Source of the DNA: CAG-103 sp905215475 | GTDB taxonomy: Bacteria; Bacillota; Clostridia; Oscillospirales; Oscillospiraceae | Reading direction: 5' to 3' | NCBI GenBank assembly: GCA_905215475.1 | Contig: CAJMPW010000005.1 | Coordinates: 124,001-188,000, forward strand | DNA: 64,000 nt | Shown here: piece after piece, positions 34,259 through 43,224 of the stretch | Position numbering within the stretch: position 1 is the first letter of the stretch | Layout of the letters: each line of letters opens with the position of its first letter | The notes under the pieces: model-generated | Database searches by the model: none | The model's input: only the letters and a program-made list of their open reading frames with translations | What the model was told of the DNA's origin: nothing | Made by a program: the position numbers and the translations under genes

Positions 34259-34295
34259 CTGCGGGCGGTGCTGATGCACGGCCCGCAGTATTTTT
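34259..34295 (+). terminator. intrinsic terminator of the lipase gene
   Basis: CTGCGGGC/GCCCGCAG and an inner GTGC/GCAC form a long hairpin, followed by TATTTTTA. Confidence 0.87.
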
Positions 34296-34304
34296 ATAAA
34301 GCGC

Positions 34305-35081
34305 TTAGTCGATGAGAGAAAAAACGCGTTCATCCCCGGATGAAAAATCTTCCGGATCATAGTACGGAGGTTCCCCCATCCACACCTGATGGAAACGAAC
34401 CGTGAGAGAATCGTGGCGGCTTACTGCAACATAGACTGCAAGCTTTCTCTGCGGATACTGCATCTTGATATTGCAATAGATGAACCGACAAAGAACAGGT
34501 GCGTCTGCAACAAGTTCAGAAAACGCTTCGTCCGAAATATCGTCTAACAAATGCTCGTGGTTGTTTACAGCCTCATATGCCGTTTTGTCCTCTACGGAAA
34601 GCGGAATGGTCTTTCTATGGTCATCGCATAAACAAAGCAGTTCATTCCCGGCAGCATCCGTCAGCACATGATAATGCAAAAGCTGCGAGAATGTCCGGAA
34701 CAAGCCTGTGATACCGATCGAATGTGATGCGTAAAGCTCCCTTCTAAAAAGCCATTTCACGTTTGAGAAAGCTTTTTCTCTATCAGCCGCGGCAATCGTT
34801 CCGTAGGACTTTTGCCGGTCGTAATAATTGCACAAATAGAGTCCGTGGTCTTTGATACGCATGGCGATGGAGGCAGTTTCGTCTTCGCGTGAATATGTCA
34901 AAAATTTCGAAATTCCAATGCACAAATCTCGCGCAAAACTCCGCAAGGCGAGAAACTCCCGGCACGAAATATGCTCCACGAGTTTAACTTCAATATCGTC
35001 TTTTGGAGCGCCTGGATATGCCGAATCCATTCGCCTGCAGAATTCGCACATTCCATGAATGAAATCTACTTCTCTTCTCAT
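34305..35081 (-). CDS. uncharacterised 258-residue protein, lower GC than neighbours
   Basis: Begins MRREVDFIHGMCEFCRRMDS at the ATG at 35081, which has AGGTG about 8 bases upstream; a longer open frame overlaps the radical SAM gene and reads as low-complexity Arg/Pro. The protein is soluble, with scattered cysteines (CEFCRR, LLCLCDD, CRFIYC), Tyr/Phe-rich segments and an acidic end. I recognise no family. Base composition is visibly less GC-rich than on either side. It starts 20 bases after the YhcC stop and has no clear promoter of its own. It may be a recently acquired orphan. Confidence 0.68.
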   Translation of the reverse strand: MRREVDFIHGMCEFCRRMDSAYPGAPKDDIEVKLVEHISCREFLALRSFARDLCIGISKFLTYSREDETASIAMRIKDHGLYLCNYYDRQKSYGTIAAADREKAFSNVKWLFRRELYASHSIGITGLFRTFSQLLHYHVLTDAAGNELLCLCDDHRKTIPLSVEDKTAYEAVNNHEHLLDDISDEAFSELVADAPVLCRFIYCNIKMQYPQRKLAVYVAVSRHDSLTVRFHQVWMGEPPYYDPEDFSSGDERVFSLID

Positions 35082-35101
35082 AGTCAGCACCTGAAATAAC
35101 G

Positions 35102-36004
35102 TTACAGTTCCGAGCCCTGCACCAGATCGTCGCGGACGAAGGCGGCACGGACTGCGTTGAGGACACGCTTCTTGTCCGCGCTCCAGAGCGGCGCGATGAG
35201 GTCGCGCTTCGCCCCGTCGCCGGTCAGCCGGTGGACGACCAGCTCCGGCGGGAGCACGCGCAGACACCGCTCAAGCAGGTCGATGTAGTGCTCCGGCGTG
35301 AGCACCTCGAACCGCCCGGCGGCGTAATCCGCCGCCAGATCCGTGCCGCGCAGCACGTGCAGCAGGTGCAGCTTGATGCCCTGCGCCCCGCATTGCCCGA
35401 TATAGTGCGCGGTCTGCACCATGTCGGCGTCCGTCTCGCCGGGGATGCCGAGGATCTGATGCACGATGACCTCGAGTCCGGCGGCGCGCAGACAGCGCAC
35501 CGCATCGTCAAACACCGGCAGGTCGTAGCCGCGGCGGATATAGGCCGCGCTGCACGGATGGATGGTTTGCAGACCGAGCTCGACCCAGACGGGCTTTTCG
35601 GCGTTCAGCCGCCGCAGGAGCGCAACGGTTTCATCCGGCAGACAGTCCGGCCGCGTGGCGACCGAGAGCGCGACCACATCCTCCGGCGCGAGCGCCTGCG
35701 TGAACAACGCCTCCATGCGCGCAAGGCTGCCGTAGGTGTTCGTGAAGTTTTGAAAATAGGCGATGTACTTGCCGCCGCCGTTTTTGGCGCGGACGCGCGC
35801 CTTGGCCGCCTCAATCTGCTGCGGGACCGGCAGCGCACGGTCGGCCGCGAACGCACCCGAGCCGTCCCCAGCGCAGAAGATGCAGCCGCGCGTTCCGATG
35901 GCTCCGTCGCGGTTTGGGCAGGTGAAGCCGCCGTCGAGCGCAAGCTTATAGACCTTGCAGCCGAAGCGGGCGCGCAGCTCGTCATTGAGAGTGTGATAGT
36001 ACAT
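35102..36004 (-). CDS. TIGR01212-type radical SAM protein (YhcC/YtqA-like)
   Basis: A 300-residue radical SAM protein. It opens MYYHTLNDELRARFGCKVYKL, and its cluster cysteines lie in CPNRDGAIGTRGCIFC, a spacing typical of this family and longer than CxxxCxxC. Further landmarks are KYIAYFQNFTNTYG, VWVELGLQTIHP and HQILGIPGET. The substrate of the family is unsettled. The start codon lies only a few bases after the mreB terminator and has no recognisable ribosome site, which is odd, but the N-terminus matches relatives. Confidence 0.86.
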   Translation of the reverse strand: MYYHTLNDELRARFGCKVYKLALDGGFTCPNRDGAIGTRGCIFCAGDGSGAFAADRALPVPQQIEAAKARVRAKNGGGKYIAYFQNFTNTYGSLARMEALFTQALAPEDVVALSVATRPDCLPDETVALLRRLNAEKPVWVELGLQTIHPCSAAYIRRGYDLPVFDDAVRCLRAAGLEVIVHQILGIPGETDADMVQTAHYIGQCGAQGIKLHLLHVLRGTDLAADYAAGRFEVLTPEHYIDLLERCLRVLPPELVVHRLTGDGAKRDLIAPLWSADKKRVLNAVRAAFVRDDLVQGSEL

Positions 36005-36013
36005 AGCAGAAAA

Positions 36014-36036
36014 AAGGCCGGGGATCGCCCGGCCTT
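36014..36036 (-). terminator. intrinsic terminator of the uvrA...mreB unit
   Basis: GGCCGGG and CCCGGCC form a GC stem with a short loop, followed on the minus strand by TTTTTTC. It abuts the start codon of the next gene. Confidence 0.8.
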
Positions 36037-36041
36037 CCCTT

Positions 36042-37073
36042 TTACGCTTTCATCTGGCGCTTGCGCGCGAGGTTGACCATGCCGTCGGGCATATCGTTGA
36101 GGTTCATGAGCATCTTGCCGCTGCCGAACGCCGCGCACGAGAGCGCATCGTCCACCACGGTGGTGCGGATGCCGGTGTCCTTCTCAACGAGCTGGTCAAA
36201 GCCGTAGATCAGGCTGCCGCCGCCGGCCATGACGATGCCGTTTTGCGCGACGTCAGAAACGAGCTCCGGCGGCGTGCGCTCGAGCACCATGTGGATGGTC
36301 TCGAGAATGTCGCGCGCGGGCTCGGCGATGGCCTCGACAAGCTCGACCGAGCTGATCTTCACGGACTTCGGCAGTCCGGTCGTCAGGCAGCGGCCCTTGA
36401 CCTCCTGAATGCCCACCTCGGCGCGCGGCACAAGGCACGCGATGCCGATCTTGAGCTCCTCCGCCGTGCGCTTGCCGATGAGGATGTTGTGCTTGCGGCG
36501 CACATAGCGCACGATCGCCTCGTCAAAAGCGTCACCGGCGGTCTTGATCGACTCGCTCTCGACCACGCCGCCGAGAGAGACGACCGCGACCTCCGTCGTG
36601 CCGCCGCCGATGTCGATGACCAGGTGACCGTCCGGCTTGGAGAGGTCGGCGCCCGCACCGGCCGCCGTCGCCACGGCGGACTCGACCAGATACACCTTGC
36701 GCGCGCCCGCCTCGATGACGGCGTCGATGACGTTGCGCTCCTCCACGCCGGTCACGCTGCTCGGCACGGTGACGAGCACGCGCGGCTTGAAGAGGCTGAA
36801 CGACGTCACGCGCGAGAGCAGCTCCTTGAGCATGAGCGCCGTCATGTCATAGTCCGAGATGACGCCCGCGCTGATCGGATGGATGGCCACGATGTTCGCC
36901 GGTGTGCGGCCGAGCATCTTCTGCGCATCCTGACCGACCTTGAGCATACGGCCGGTGTACTTATCGACTGCCACGATGGACGGCTCGCGCAGCATGATGC
37001 CCATGCCGCGCACGAACACGCGGATGTTGGTCGTGCCGAGGTCGATGGCAATGTCCCTTTCAAAAATCATCAT
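36042..37073 (-). CDS. mreB: rod shape-determining protein MreB/Mbl
   Basis: Bacterial actin that guides cell-wall elongation. The 343-residue protein shows the phosphate-1 loop AIDLGTTNIRVFVRG, FKPRVLVTVPSSVTGVE, phosphate-2 VIDIGGGTTEVAVVSL and the adenosine motif NGIVMAGGGSLIYGFD. GGGAG lies 9 bases before two adjacent ATG codons. Its position after comF, away from mreC/mreD, suggests an Mbl/MreBH-type paralogue. Confidence 0.92.
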   Translation of the reverse strand: MMIFERDIAIDLGTTNIRVFVRGMGIMLREPSIVAVDKYTGRMLKVGQDAQKMLGRTPANIVAIHPISAGVISDYDMTALMLKELLSRVTSFSLFKPRVLVTVPSSVTGVEERNVIDAVIEAGARKVYLVESAVATAAGAGADLSKPDGHLVIDIGGGTTEVAVVSLGGVVESESIKTAGDAFDEAIVRYVRRKHNILIGKRTAEELKIGIACLVPRAEVGIQEVKGRCLTTGLPKSVKISSVELVEAIAEPARDILETIHMVLERTPPELVSDVAQNGIVMAGGGSLIYGFDQLVEKDTGIRTTVVDDALSCAAFGSGKMLMNLNDMPDGMVNLARKRQMKA

Positions 37074-37140
37074 AAAGCAAAACTCCCGTATCATCCGCGC
37101 TGCGGATGTTATAGTTGATCGTAGCCGTCTGGCGGCTGTT

Positions 37141-37794
37141 TTAGTCAGCGGAGCGCGCGACCGTGGCGCACACCACCTGCTCCGCACCCGCCTTGCCGAG
37201 CACCCGCGCGCACTCTGAAAGCGTCGCGCCGGTCGTGACGATGTCGTCCATGAGCAGGATGCGCTTTCCGGTCACGTCCGCACCCGGTTTCATGCGGTAC
37301 GCACCGGCGATGTTTGCGCGGCGTTTGGCAGCGTCGCCCGTGCCGGACTGCGGCTGCGTGTTGCGCTGCTTATGCAGCGTTGGCGTGAGCGGAAGCCCAA
37401 GCTCCTTCGCCGTCGAGCGCGCCAGCAGGCGCGCCTGATCATACCCGCGCGCACGCAGACGCTTACGGCTCAGCGGCACCCACGTGACGAGGTCATACTC
37501 CCCCGCCAGCTCCGTGCGCACCGTGTCGGCGACGAGGCGACCGTAGACCTTGGCATACCCGGTCGCGCCGCCGAATTTGTAGCGCAGGAGCGACGCACGC
37601 ACATCGCCCTCATAATTGAGTGGCGAGACGCACGCGCGGACGAACGAAAAGCGCTGCCGTCCGCCGTTTTGCGCAAACGGCAAGCCGGTCTTGCAGTGCG
37701 CGCAGAGGCCGTCGCCGCTCGTCTCGAGAAAATCATGGCAGAATGCGCACCGCGGCGGATAGAGCAGGTCGAGCAGGAATGTGACCACCTTCAT
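37141..37794 (-). CDS. ComF family phosphoribosyltransferase-like protein
   Basis: A 217-residue protein with an N-terminal zinc-finger-like cysteine set (YPPRCAFCHDFLE, LCAHCKTG), WVPLSRKRLRARGYDQA, and the PRPP-binding loop ILLMDDIVTTGATLSECA. ComF proteins are needed for DNA uptake in naturally competent bacteria and are also widespread in non-competent ones. The ATG overlaps the recD2 stop by 4 bases. Confidence 0.9.
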   Translation of the reverse strand: MKVVTFLLDLLYPPRCAFCHDFLETSGDGLCAHCKTGLPFAQNGGRQRFSFVRACVSPLNYEGDVRASLLRYKFGGATGYAKVYGRLVADTVRTELAGEYDLVTWVPLSRKRLRARGYDQARLLARSTAKELGLPLTPTLHKQRNTQPQSGTGDAAKRRANIAGAYRMKPGADVTGKRILLMDDIVTTGATLSECARVLGKAGAEQVVCATVARSAD

Positions 37795-40013
37795 ACCGCA
37801 CCGCACTCCCCGCAGAGCCGGGCGCGCAGACCGCTGTAGCGGCGGGTCTGCGTCTGATTGTCGATCATGTGATAGGCTGCGCCCTCGTCTCCGACGATGA
37901 TGAGCAGGGACTTGGCGCGCGTGATGGCCGTGTAGAGCACGCTGCGCGTGAGCAGCATGGGTCCGGCCTTGCCGATGCAGAGCACGACCGCGCGGTACTC
38001 GCTGCCCTGCGATTTGTGCACCGTCATGACCCATGCGTGCTCGAGCTCGTTTAGCATCTCGAAGCCGTAGGTCGCGGTCTTGCCGTCGTAGCACACTGCG
38101 AGCGTCTCCGTCTGCGGATCGATGGCCGTGATCTGACCGACGTCGCCGTTATAGACACCCGTTCCGGCCGTCGTACCGTCCGGGTTTTTGAGCACGATGT
38201 CATAATCATTGCGGATCTGCATGACGCGGTCGCCCTCACGAAAGACGGTCTCGCCGAAGCGCCGCTCCTTCTTTTCGGGCGACGGCGGGTTGAGCGCCGC
38301 CTGCAGGCGCACATTCAGCGCCGCCATGCCGGTGTCATACTTGCGTGTCGGCGTGAGCACCTGAATGTCTGACGGCGGGATCTTCATATTGTTCGGCAGC
38401 CGCGTCTGGCACAGCTCAACGACCGTGTCGGCGGCTTTCTGCGCGTCTGCGCGCCGGAGGAAGAAGAAATCTCCGCTGTTTTGCGCAAGTCTCGGATGCT
38501 CGCCGCGGTTGATCGCGTGCGCGTAGGAGACGATGCTGCTGCCGGCGGCCTGGCGGAAGATCTCCGTCAGGCGCACGGTCGGCACGACACCGCTGCGGAT
38601 GATATCCGAAAAGACGTTGCCCGGTCCGACGGACGGAAGCTGGTCTGCATCTCCCACGAGGATGAGCCGGCACTCCGGGCGCATGGCGCGCAGCAGCGCG
38701 CACATGAGCGAAATGTCCACCATGGAGCATTCGTCAAGAATCACGGCATCGCACTCAAGTGGGTCATCCTCGTCGCGCCGGAAGGCGATGTCCTGATGGT
38801 CGTCGCTCATACCGGCCTCGAGCAGACGGTGGATCGTCTGCGCGCTCTGCCCGGTCAGCTCGCTCATGCGCTTGGCGGCGCGCCCGGTCGGGGCGGCAAG
38901 CTGCGTGTCGAGCTTAAGCGCGTCAAAGAGCGCGAGGATCGCACGGATGGACGTCGTCTTGCCTGTGCCGGGGCCGCCGGTGATGGCGATGACCTGATGC
39001 TGGCAGGCGAGGCGCAGCGTCTCCTTTTGCTGGTCGGCAAAGGTCAAACTGAGCTGCGCTTCGATGCGCGCGGCGATCTTGTCGGTGTCCGGCATACGGC
39101 GGTATTCCGTCTGCGTCATGGCAAGCAGGCGCTCGGCCGTGTAGGCTTCCGCTTCATGCAGGCGCGCGAGATAGCATCCGTCACACCCGGCGACCCGCTC
39201 GCGCACGAGCGCGCCGCTGTCAACGAGCGCATCCACGCTCTGCGCGACCAGCTCGTCCGACACACCGCTGAGCTGCGACGTGGCCGCAAGCAGGTTGCGG
39301 TAGGAGATAAAACAGTGCCCGCGCACGGCGTTGTAGGCAAGCTCGTACAGCGTCGCCGCAGCGACACGTTCCGCGCTCTGATCGTCAAAACCGTGGCCGA
39401 GCGCCAATGTGTCCGCCTCCTGAAACGAGGCGCCGATGGCGTCCGAAACGAGTATGTAGGGGTTGTCCTGCACGAGCTGGAGCGCATTGTCCCCATAATA
39501 CTGGTACATTCGCAGGGCAATGACCGGGCGGATGTTCGCCGAGGCCAGAAACTCGATCAGGCGGCGCATACCGGCCTGACGGCGGAAATTCGCCGACATA
39601 GCCTTCGCCTTGGAGACGCTGATGCCCTTGATCGTACAGAGCTTTTCCGGCTCATATTCCAGCACGTTGAGCGTGTCGGCACCGAAGCGCGACACCATCA
39701 GCGACGCCGTCGCCGGGCCGATACCGCGCACGGCGCGTCCGGCAAGGTAGGCATAGATCGCGTCCGCAGTCTCCGGCATGGTGCGCTCGGCAAAGTCGGC
39801 CTTGAACTGCTGACCGTGCGCCGGATGCGTCATCCAGCTGCCGCTGACGATCATGGACTCACCCGGCACGGCATACGGAATGCAGCCGACGACCATCGTC
39901 TGGCTGCCGTCATCCACGTCCAGCTTGAGCACGGTGTAGCCGTTTTCCTCGTTTTGATAAATGACCGCCGCAACGGTCCCGCATAATTCTATTGGGTTGA
40001 TGTTTGCATCCAT
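37791..40013 (-). CDS. recD2: RecD2-type ATP-dependent helicase
   Basis: A 740-residue superfamily 1B 5'-3' DNA helicase not part of RecBCD. It has the N-terminal RecD2 region (VRGIGPATASLMVSRFG, helix-hairpin-helix-like), Walker A ITGGPGTGKTTSIRAI, motif II VILDECSMVD, GDADQLPSVGPG, and motif VI HKSQGSEYRAVVL with LLTRSVLYTAITRAK. The ATG at 40013 is preferred, with GAGG about 9 bases upstream; it lies inside the end of the preceding small gene. It sits between comF and uvrA, a DNA-repair/uptake neighbourhood. Confidence 0.93.
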   Translation of the reverse strand: MDANINPIELCGTVAAVIYQNEENGYTVLKLDVDDGSQTMVVGCIPYAVPGESMIVSGSWMTHPAHGQQFKADFAERTMPETADAIYAYLAGRAVRGIGPATASLMVSRFGADTLNVLEYEPEKLCTIKGISVSKAKAMSANFRRQAGMRRLIEFLASANIRPVIALRMYQYYGDNALQLVQDNPYILVSDAIGASFQEADTLALGHGFDDQSAERVAAATLYELAYNAVRGHCFISYRNLLAATSQLSGVSDELVAQSVDALVDSGALVRERVAGCDGCYLARLHEAEAYTAERLLAMTQTEYRRMPDTDKIAARIEAQLSLTFADQQKETLRLACQHQVIAITGGPGTGKTTSIRAILALFDALKLDTQLAAPTGRAAKRMSELTGQSAQTIHRLLEAGMSDDHQDIAFRRDEDDPLECDAVILDECSMVDISLMCALLRAMRPECRLILVGDADQLPSVGPGNVFSDIIRSGVVPTVRLTEIFRQAAGSSIVSYAHAINRGEHPRLAQNSGDFFFLRRADAQKAADTVVELCQTRLPNNMKIPPSDIQVLTPTRKYDTGMAALNVRLQAALNPPSPEKKERRFGETVFREGDRVMQIRNDYDIVLKNPDGTTAGTGVYNGDVGQITAIDPQTETLAVCYDGKTATYGFEMLNELEHAWVMTVHKSQGSEYRAVVLCIGKAGPMLLTRSVLYTAITRAKSLLIIVGDEGAAYHMIDNQTQTRRYSGLRARLCGECGAV

Positions 40014-40336
40014 TGGCAAATGTCCTCTGTTTTGCACACTTTCAGATCTTCACACCGCCGCGCCGCGCGCTCGCAGAGCGCGGCCGCGTCGTCCGTCAGG
40101 CCACAGTCGATGAGCAGAACGTCCGCCACAAGCGTTCCGCTCTCACGCAGCCACCGAATGCCGCGCAGAAGCTGCTCGAGCTCCGGTGCGTCCCCGCGCG
40201 CCTGTATGACGAGCGTGAGCTGTGCGTCCCTACCCGAGCGCACCGGTGTGAGCAGCGCACAGCCGAGCATCCGCAGCAGCCACGCAAAGCCCAGAATCAG
40301 CAGCGCACACAAAGTGATCTGAATGAACATCTTCAC
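39989..40336 (-). CDS. small membrane-anchored protein, GT2-fold-like fragment
   Basis: A 115-residue protein with an N-terminal transmembrane helix (QITLCALLILGFAWLLRML) and a soluble part (LTLVIQARGDAPELEQLLRG, ADVLLIDCGLTDDAAALC) that recalls the first beta-alpha units of family 2 glycosyltransferases, but without catalytic Asp boxes and far too short for an enzyme. GTG start with AGGAG 8 bases upstream; an ATG two codons later is the alternative. It overlaps recD2 by 25 bases and follows uvrA, so it is probably co-transcribed. Function unknown. Confidence 0.66.
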   Translation of the reverse strand: MKMFIQITLCALLILGFAWLLRMLGCALLTPVRSGRDAQLTLVIQARGDAPELEQLLRGIRWLRESGTLVADVLLIDCGLTDDAAALCERAARRCEDLKVCKTEDICQWMQTSTQ

Positions 40337-40377
40337 CGCCCCCTCTCCTTTCAGCCTATGAGAAAGGGGCTTGACCG

Positions 40378-43206
40378 TTAACCTTCGAGTTCTTTTTTCA
40401 GGAATTGACCGGTATAGCTCTCTGTGCAGCGCGCACAGTCCTCCGGCGTGCCGGTAAAGACGATGCTGCCGCCCGCGTCGCCGCCTTCCGGACCGAGGTC
40501 GATGATATGGTCGGCCACCTTGATGACGTGCAGGTTGTGCTCGATGACGAGCACCGTGTTGCCCGCGTCGGTCAGACGATTGAGAATGTCGATCAGGCGC
40601 GCGACATCCGCCACGTGCAGACCGGTCGTGGGCTCATCGAGCACGTAGATCGTCCGGCCGGTGCTGCGTTTAGACAGCTCCGTCGCAAGCTTGATGCGCT
40701 GTGCCTCGCCGCCGGAGAGCGTCGTGGACGGCTGACCGAGCTTGACATAGCCGAGACCGACGTCCATAAGCGTTTGCAGCCGGTCGCGGATCTTCGGCTG
40801 GTTCTGGAAAAATGCGAGCGCCTCTTCGACGGTCATGTCCAGCACCTCGGCAATGTTCTTGCCCTTATAGTGCACCTCGAGCGTCTCGCGGTTGTAGCGC
40901 TTGCCCTTGCAGACCTCACACGGAACATAAACGTCCGGCAGGAAATTCATCTCGATCTTCAGCAGGCCGTCGCCGGAGCAGGCCTCGCAGCGGCCGCCGC
41001 GAATGTTGAACGAGAAGCGCCCGGCATTGTAGCCGCGCAGCTTCGCGTCCTGCGTGGAGGCAAAGAGGCTGCGGATATCGTCAAACAGCCCGGTATACGT
41101 CGCAGGGTTGGAGCGCGGCGTGCGGCCGATGGGGCTCTGGTCGATGTTGATGATCTTGTCCAAATGCTCCACGCCGTCGATGCCGTCGCATTTCCCGGGA
41201 CGAATCTTCGCATGGTTGAGCCTGCCCGCAAGCGTTTTATACAGCACCTCGTTGACGAGCGAGGACTTGCCGCTGCCGGACACGCCGGTCACGCACGTCA
41301 TGACGCCGAGCGGGATCTGAACATCCACGTGCTTGAGGTTGTGCTCGCTCACGCCGCGGATCACAAGCGCATGGCCGTTTCCGGTGCGGCGCTGCGTGGG
41401 CACAGGGATCTTCTTTTTGCCGGACAGATACTGCCCGGTGATGGAGCGCTCACAGCGCGCGACCTCCTCCGGCGTACCGGCGCAGACCACTTCCCCGCCG
41501 TGCACGCCCGCGCCCGGGCCGATGTCGATGAGGTAATCCGCCGCACGCATGGTGTCCTCATCGTGCTCGACGACGATGAGCGTGTTGCCGAGGTCGCGCA
41601 GCTCACGCAGCGTGGCCAGCAGCTTTTCATTGTCGCGCTGGTGCAGACCGATGGACGGTTCATCGAGGATGTACAGCACGCCCATGAGCGACGAGCCGAT
41701 CTGCGTAGCGAGCCGGATGCGCTGGCTCTCGCCGCCGGAGAGCGTTGCTGCCGAGCGCGCGAGCGTCAGATACTGCAAGCCGACGCTCTGCAAAAAATGC
41801 AGCCGCGAGCGCACCTCGCGCAAGATGCTGTCGGCGATCTGCGCGTCTTTCTCACTGAGCGTGAGCCGGTCGAGAAACGCCAGCTCCTCCGTGATCGGCA
41901 GCGCCGTAAATTCGGAAATATTCAGCCCGCCGACCGTGACGGCCAGCACCTCCGGCCGCAGACGCGCACCATGGCAGTCCGGGCAGGCCGTCTCCGCCAT
42001 GCAGTCCTCAAGCGATGCGCGCATGGCATCGCTCTGCGTCTCCTGATAGCGGCGCTCAAGGTTGCAGACGATGCCCTCAAACGGGCGGCGCAGCACGCCG
42101 CTGCCGCGATTCGTGTCGTAGTGCAGGGTGAGCTCCTCATCCCCCGTGCCGTAGAGCAGGATCTCGCGCACGTGCTCCGGCAGGTCACCGATGGGCGTCG
42201 CAAGGTCAAAGTGATATTTTTCCGCCAGCGCGTCGTAATACATCCGGCTGATGCTCTCATCCTTGATGCCGTTCCAGCCGCTCGCGGTGATGCCGCCGTC
42301 GAGGATGGACTTCGACAGATCCGGAATGATGAGCGCCGGGTCGATGCGCAGCCGCGTGCCGAGACCGCCGCAGGTCGGGCACGCGCCGTAGGGGCTGTTG
42401 AACGAGAACATCCGCGGCGTGAGCTCCTCGATCGAGATGCCGCAGTCGTCGCAGGCGTAGTTCTGCGAGAAGAGGATCTCGCGCTTCTCCTCCGGGATGT
42501 CCGCCAGCACGAGACCGCCGGAGAGCGCGGACGCGATCTCGACAGCATCGGTCAGGCGGCGGTTCTGGTCGGGACGAATGACGACGCGGTCGACCACGAT
42601 CTCAATGTTGTGCTTGCGGTTTTTATCAAGCGTGATCGTCTCCGTGAGGTCATAGATGCTGCCGTCCACGCGCACGCGCACATACCCGCCGCGGCGGGCA
42701 TCGTCGAACACCTTCTGGTGCTCGCCCTTGCGTGCACGGATGACCGGCGCAAGGATCTGCACGCGCGTCGCCTGCGGCAGCGCCGCGATTTGATCGACGA
42801 TCTGGTCGACCGTCTGGCGGCAGATCTCCTTGCCGCACTTCGGGCAGTGCGGCACGCCGACGCGCGCCCACAGCAGACGCAGATAGTCATAGATCTCCGT
42901 GACCGTGCCGACGGTCGAGCGCGGATTTTTGCTGGTGGTTTTCTGGTCGATGGAGATGGCCGGGCTCATGCCGTCGATGGAATCGACGTCGGGCTTGTCC
43001 ATCTGGCCGAGAAACTGCCGCGCATACGACGACAGGCTCTCCATATAGCGCCGCTGCCCCTCGGCAAAGATGGTGTCGAACGCAAGGCTCGACTTGCCCG
43101 AACCGGACAGCCCAGTCATGACGACCAGCGCATCGCGCGGGATCTCCACATCAATGTTCTTGAGATTGTTCTCCCGCGCGCCTTTGATTACAATATGATC
43201 CCGCAT
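40378..43206 (-). CDS. uvrA: excinuclease ABC subunit A
   Basis: DNA-damage recognition ATPase of nucleotide excision repair. The 942-residue protein has two ABC modules with Walker A motifs GLSGSGKSSLAFDTI and GVSGSGKSSLVNEVL, two ABC signatures (TLSGGESQRIRLA and TLSGGEAQRIKLA), zinc-binding cysteine sets (CPKCGKEI, CDDCGIS, CPTCGGLG, CEACSGDG, CEVCKGKRY) and VTEIYDYLRLLWARVG. Length and motifs are complete. It follows ybaK by 18 bases. Confidence 0.96.
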   Translation of the reverse strand: MRDHIVIKGARENNLKNIDVEIPRDALVVMTGLSGSGKSSLAFDTIFAEGQRRYMESLSSYARQFLGQMDKPDVDSIDGMSPAISIDQKTTSKNPRSTVGTVTEIYDYLRLLWARVGVPHCPKCGKEICRQTVDQIVDQIAALPQATRVQILAPVIRARKGEHQKVFDDARRGGYVRVRVDGSIYDLTETITLDKNRKHNIEIVVDRVVIRPDQNRRLTDAVEIASALSGGLVLADIPEEKREILFSQNYACDDCGISIEELTPRMFSFNSPYGACPTCGGLGTRLRIDPALIIPDLSKSILDGGITASGWNGIKDESISRMYYDALAEKYHFDLATPIGDLPEHVREILLYGTGDEELTLHYDTNRGSGVLRRPFEGIVCNLERRYQETQSDAMRASLEDCMAETACPDCHGARLRPEVLAVTVGGLNISEFTALPITEELAFLDRLTLSEKDAQIADSILREVRSRLHFLQSVGLQYLTLARSAATLSGGESQRIRLATQIGSSLMGVLYILDEPSIGLHQRDNEKLLATLRELRDLGNTLIVVEHDEDTMRAADYLIDIGPGAGVHGGEVVCAGTPEEVARCERSITGQYLSGKKKIPVPTQRRTGNGHALVIRGVSEHNLKHVDVQIPLGVMTCVTGVSGSGKSSLVNEVLYKTLAGRLNHAKIRPGKCDGIDGVEHLDKIINIDQSPIGRTPRSNPATYTGLFDDIRSLFASTQDAKLRGYNAGRFSFNIRGGRCEACSGDGLLKIEMNFLPDVYVPCEVCKGKRYNRETLEVHYKGKNIAEVLDMTVEEALAFFQNQPKIRDRLQTLMDVGLGYVKLGQPSTTLSGGEAQRIKLATELSKRSTGRTIYVLDEPTTGLHVADVARLIDILNRLTDAGNTVLVIEHNLHVIKVADHIIDLGPEGGDAGGSIVFTGTPEDCARCTESYTGQFLKKELEG

Positions 43207-43224
43207 GGGTGCCTCCGAAATTGC

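Noticed and set aside
34305..35267. Longer start for the orphan gene overlapping the radical SAM gene
   Set aside because: The extra 62 residues are Arg/Pro/Ala-rich shadow sequence of the neighbouring gene; the ATG at 35081 has a ribosome site.
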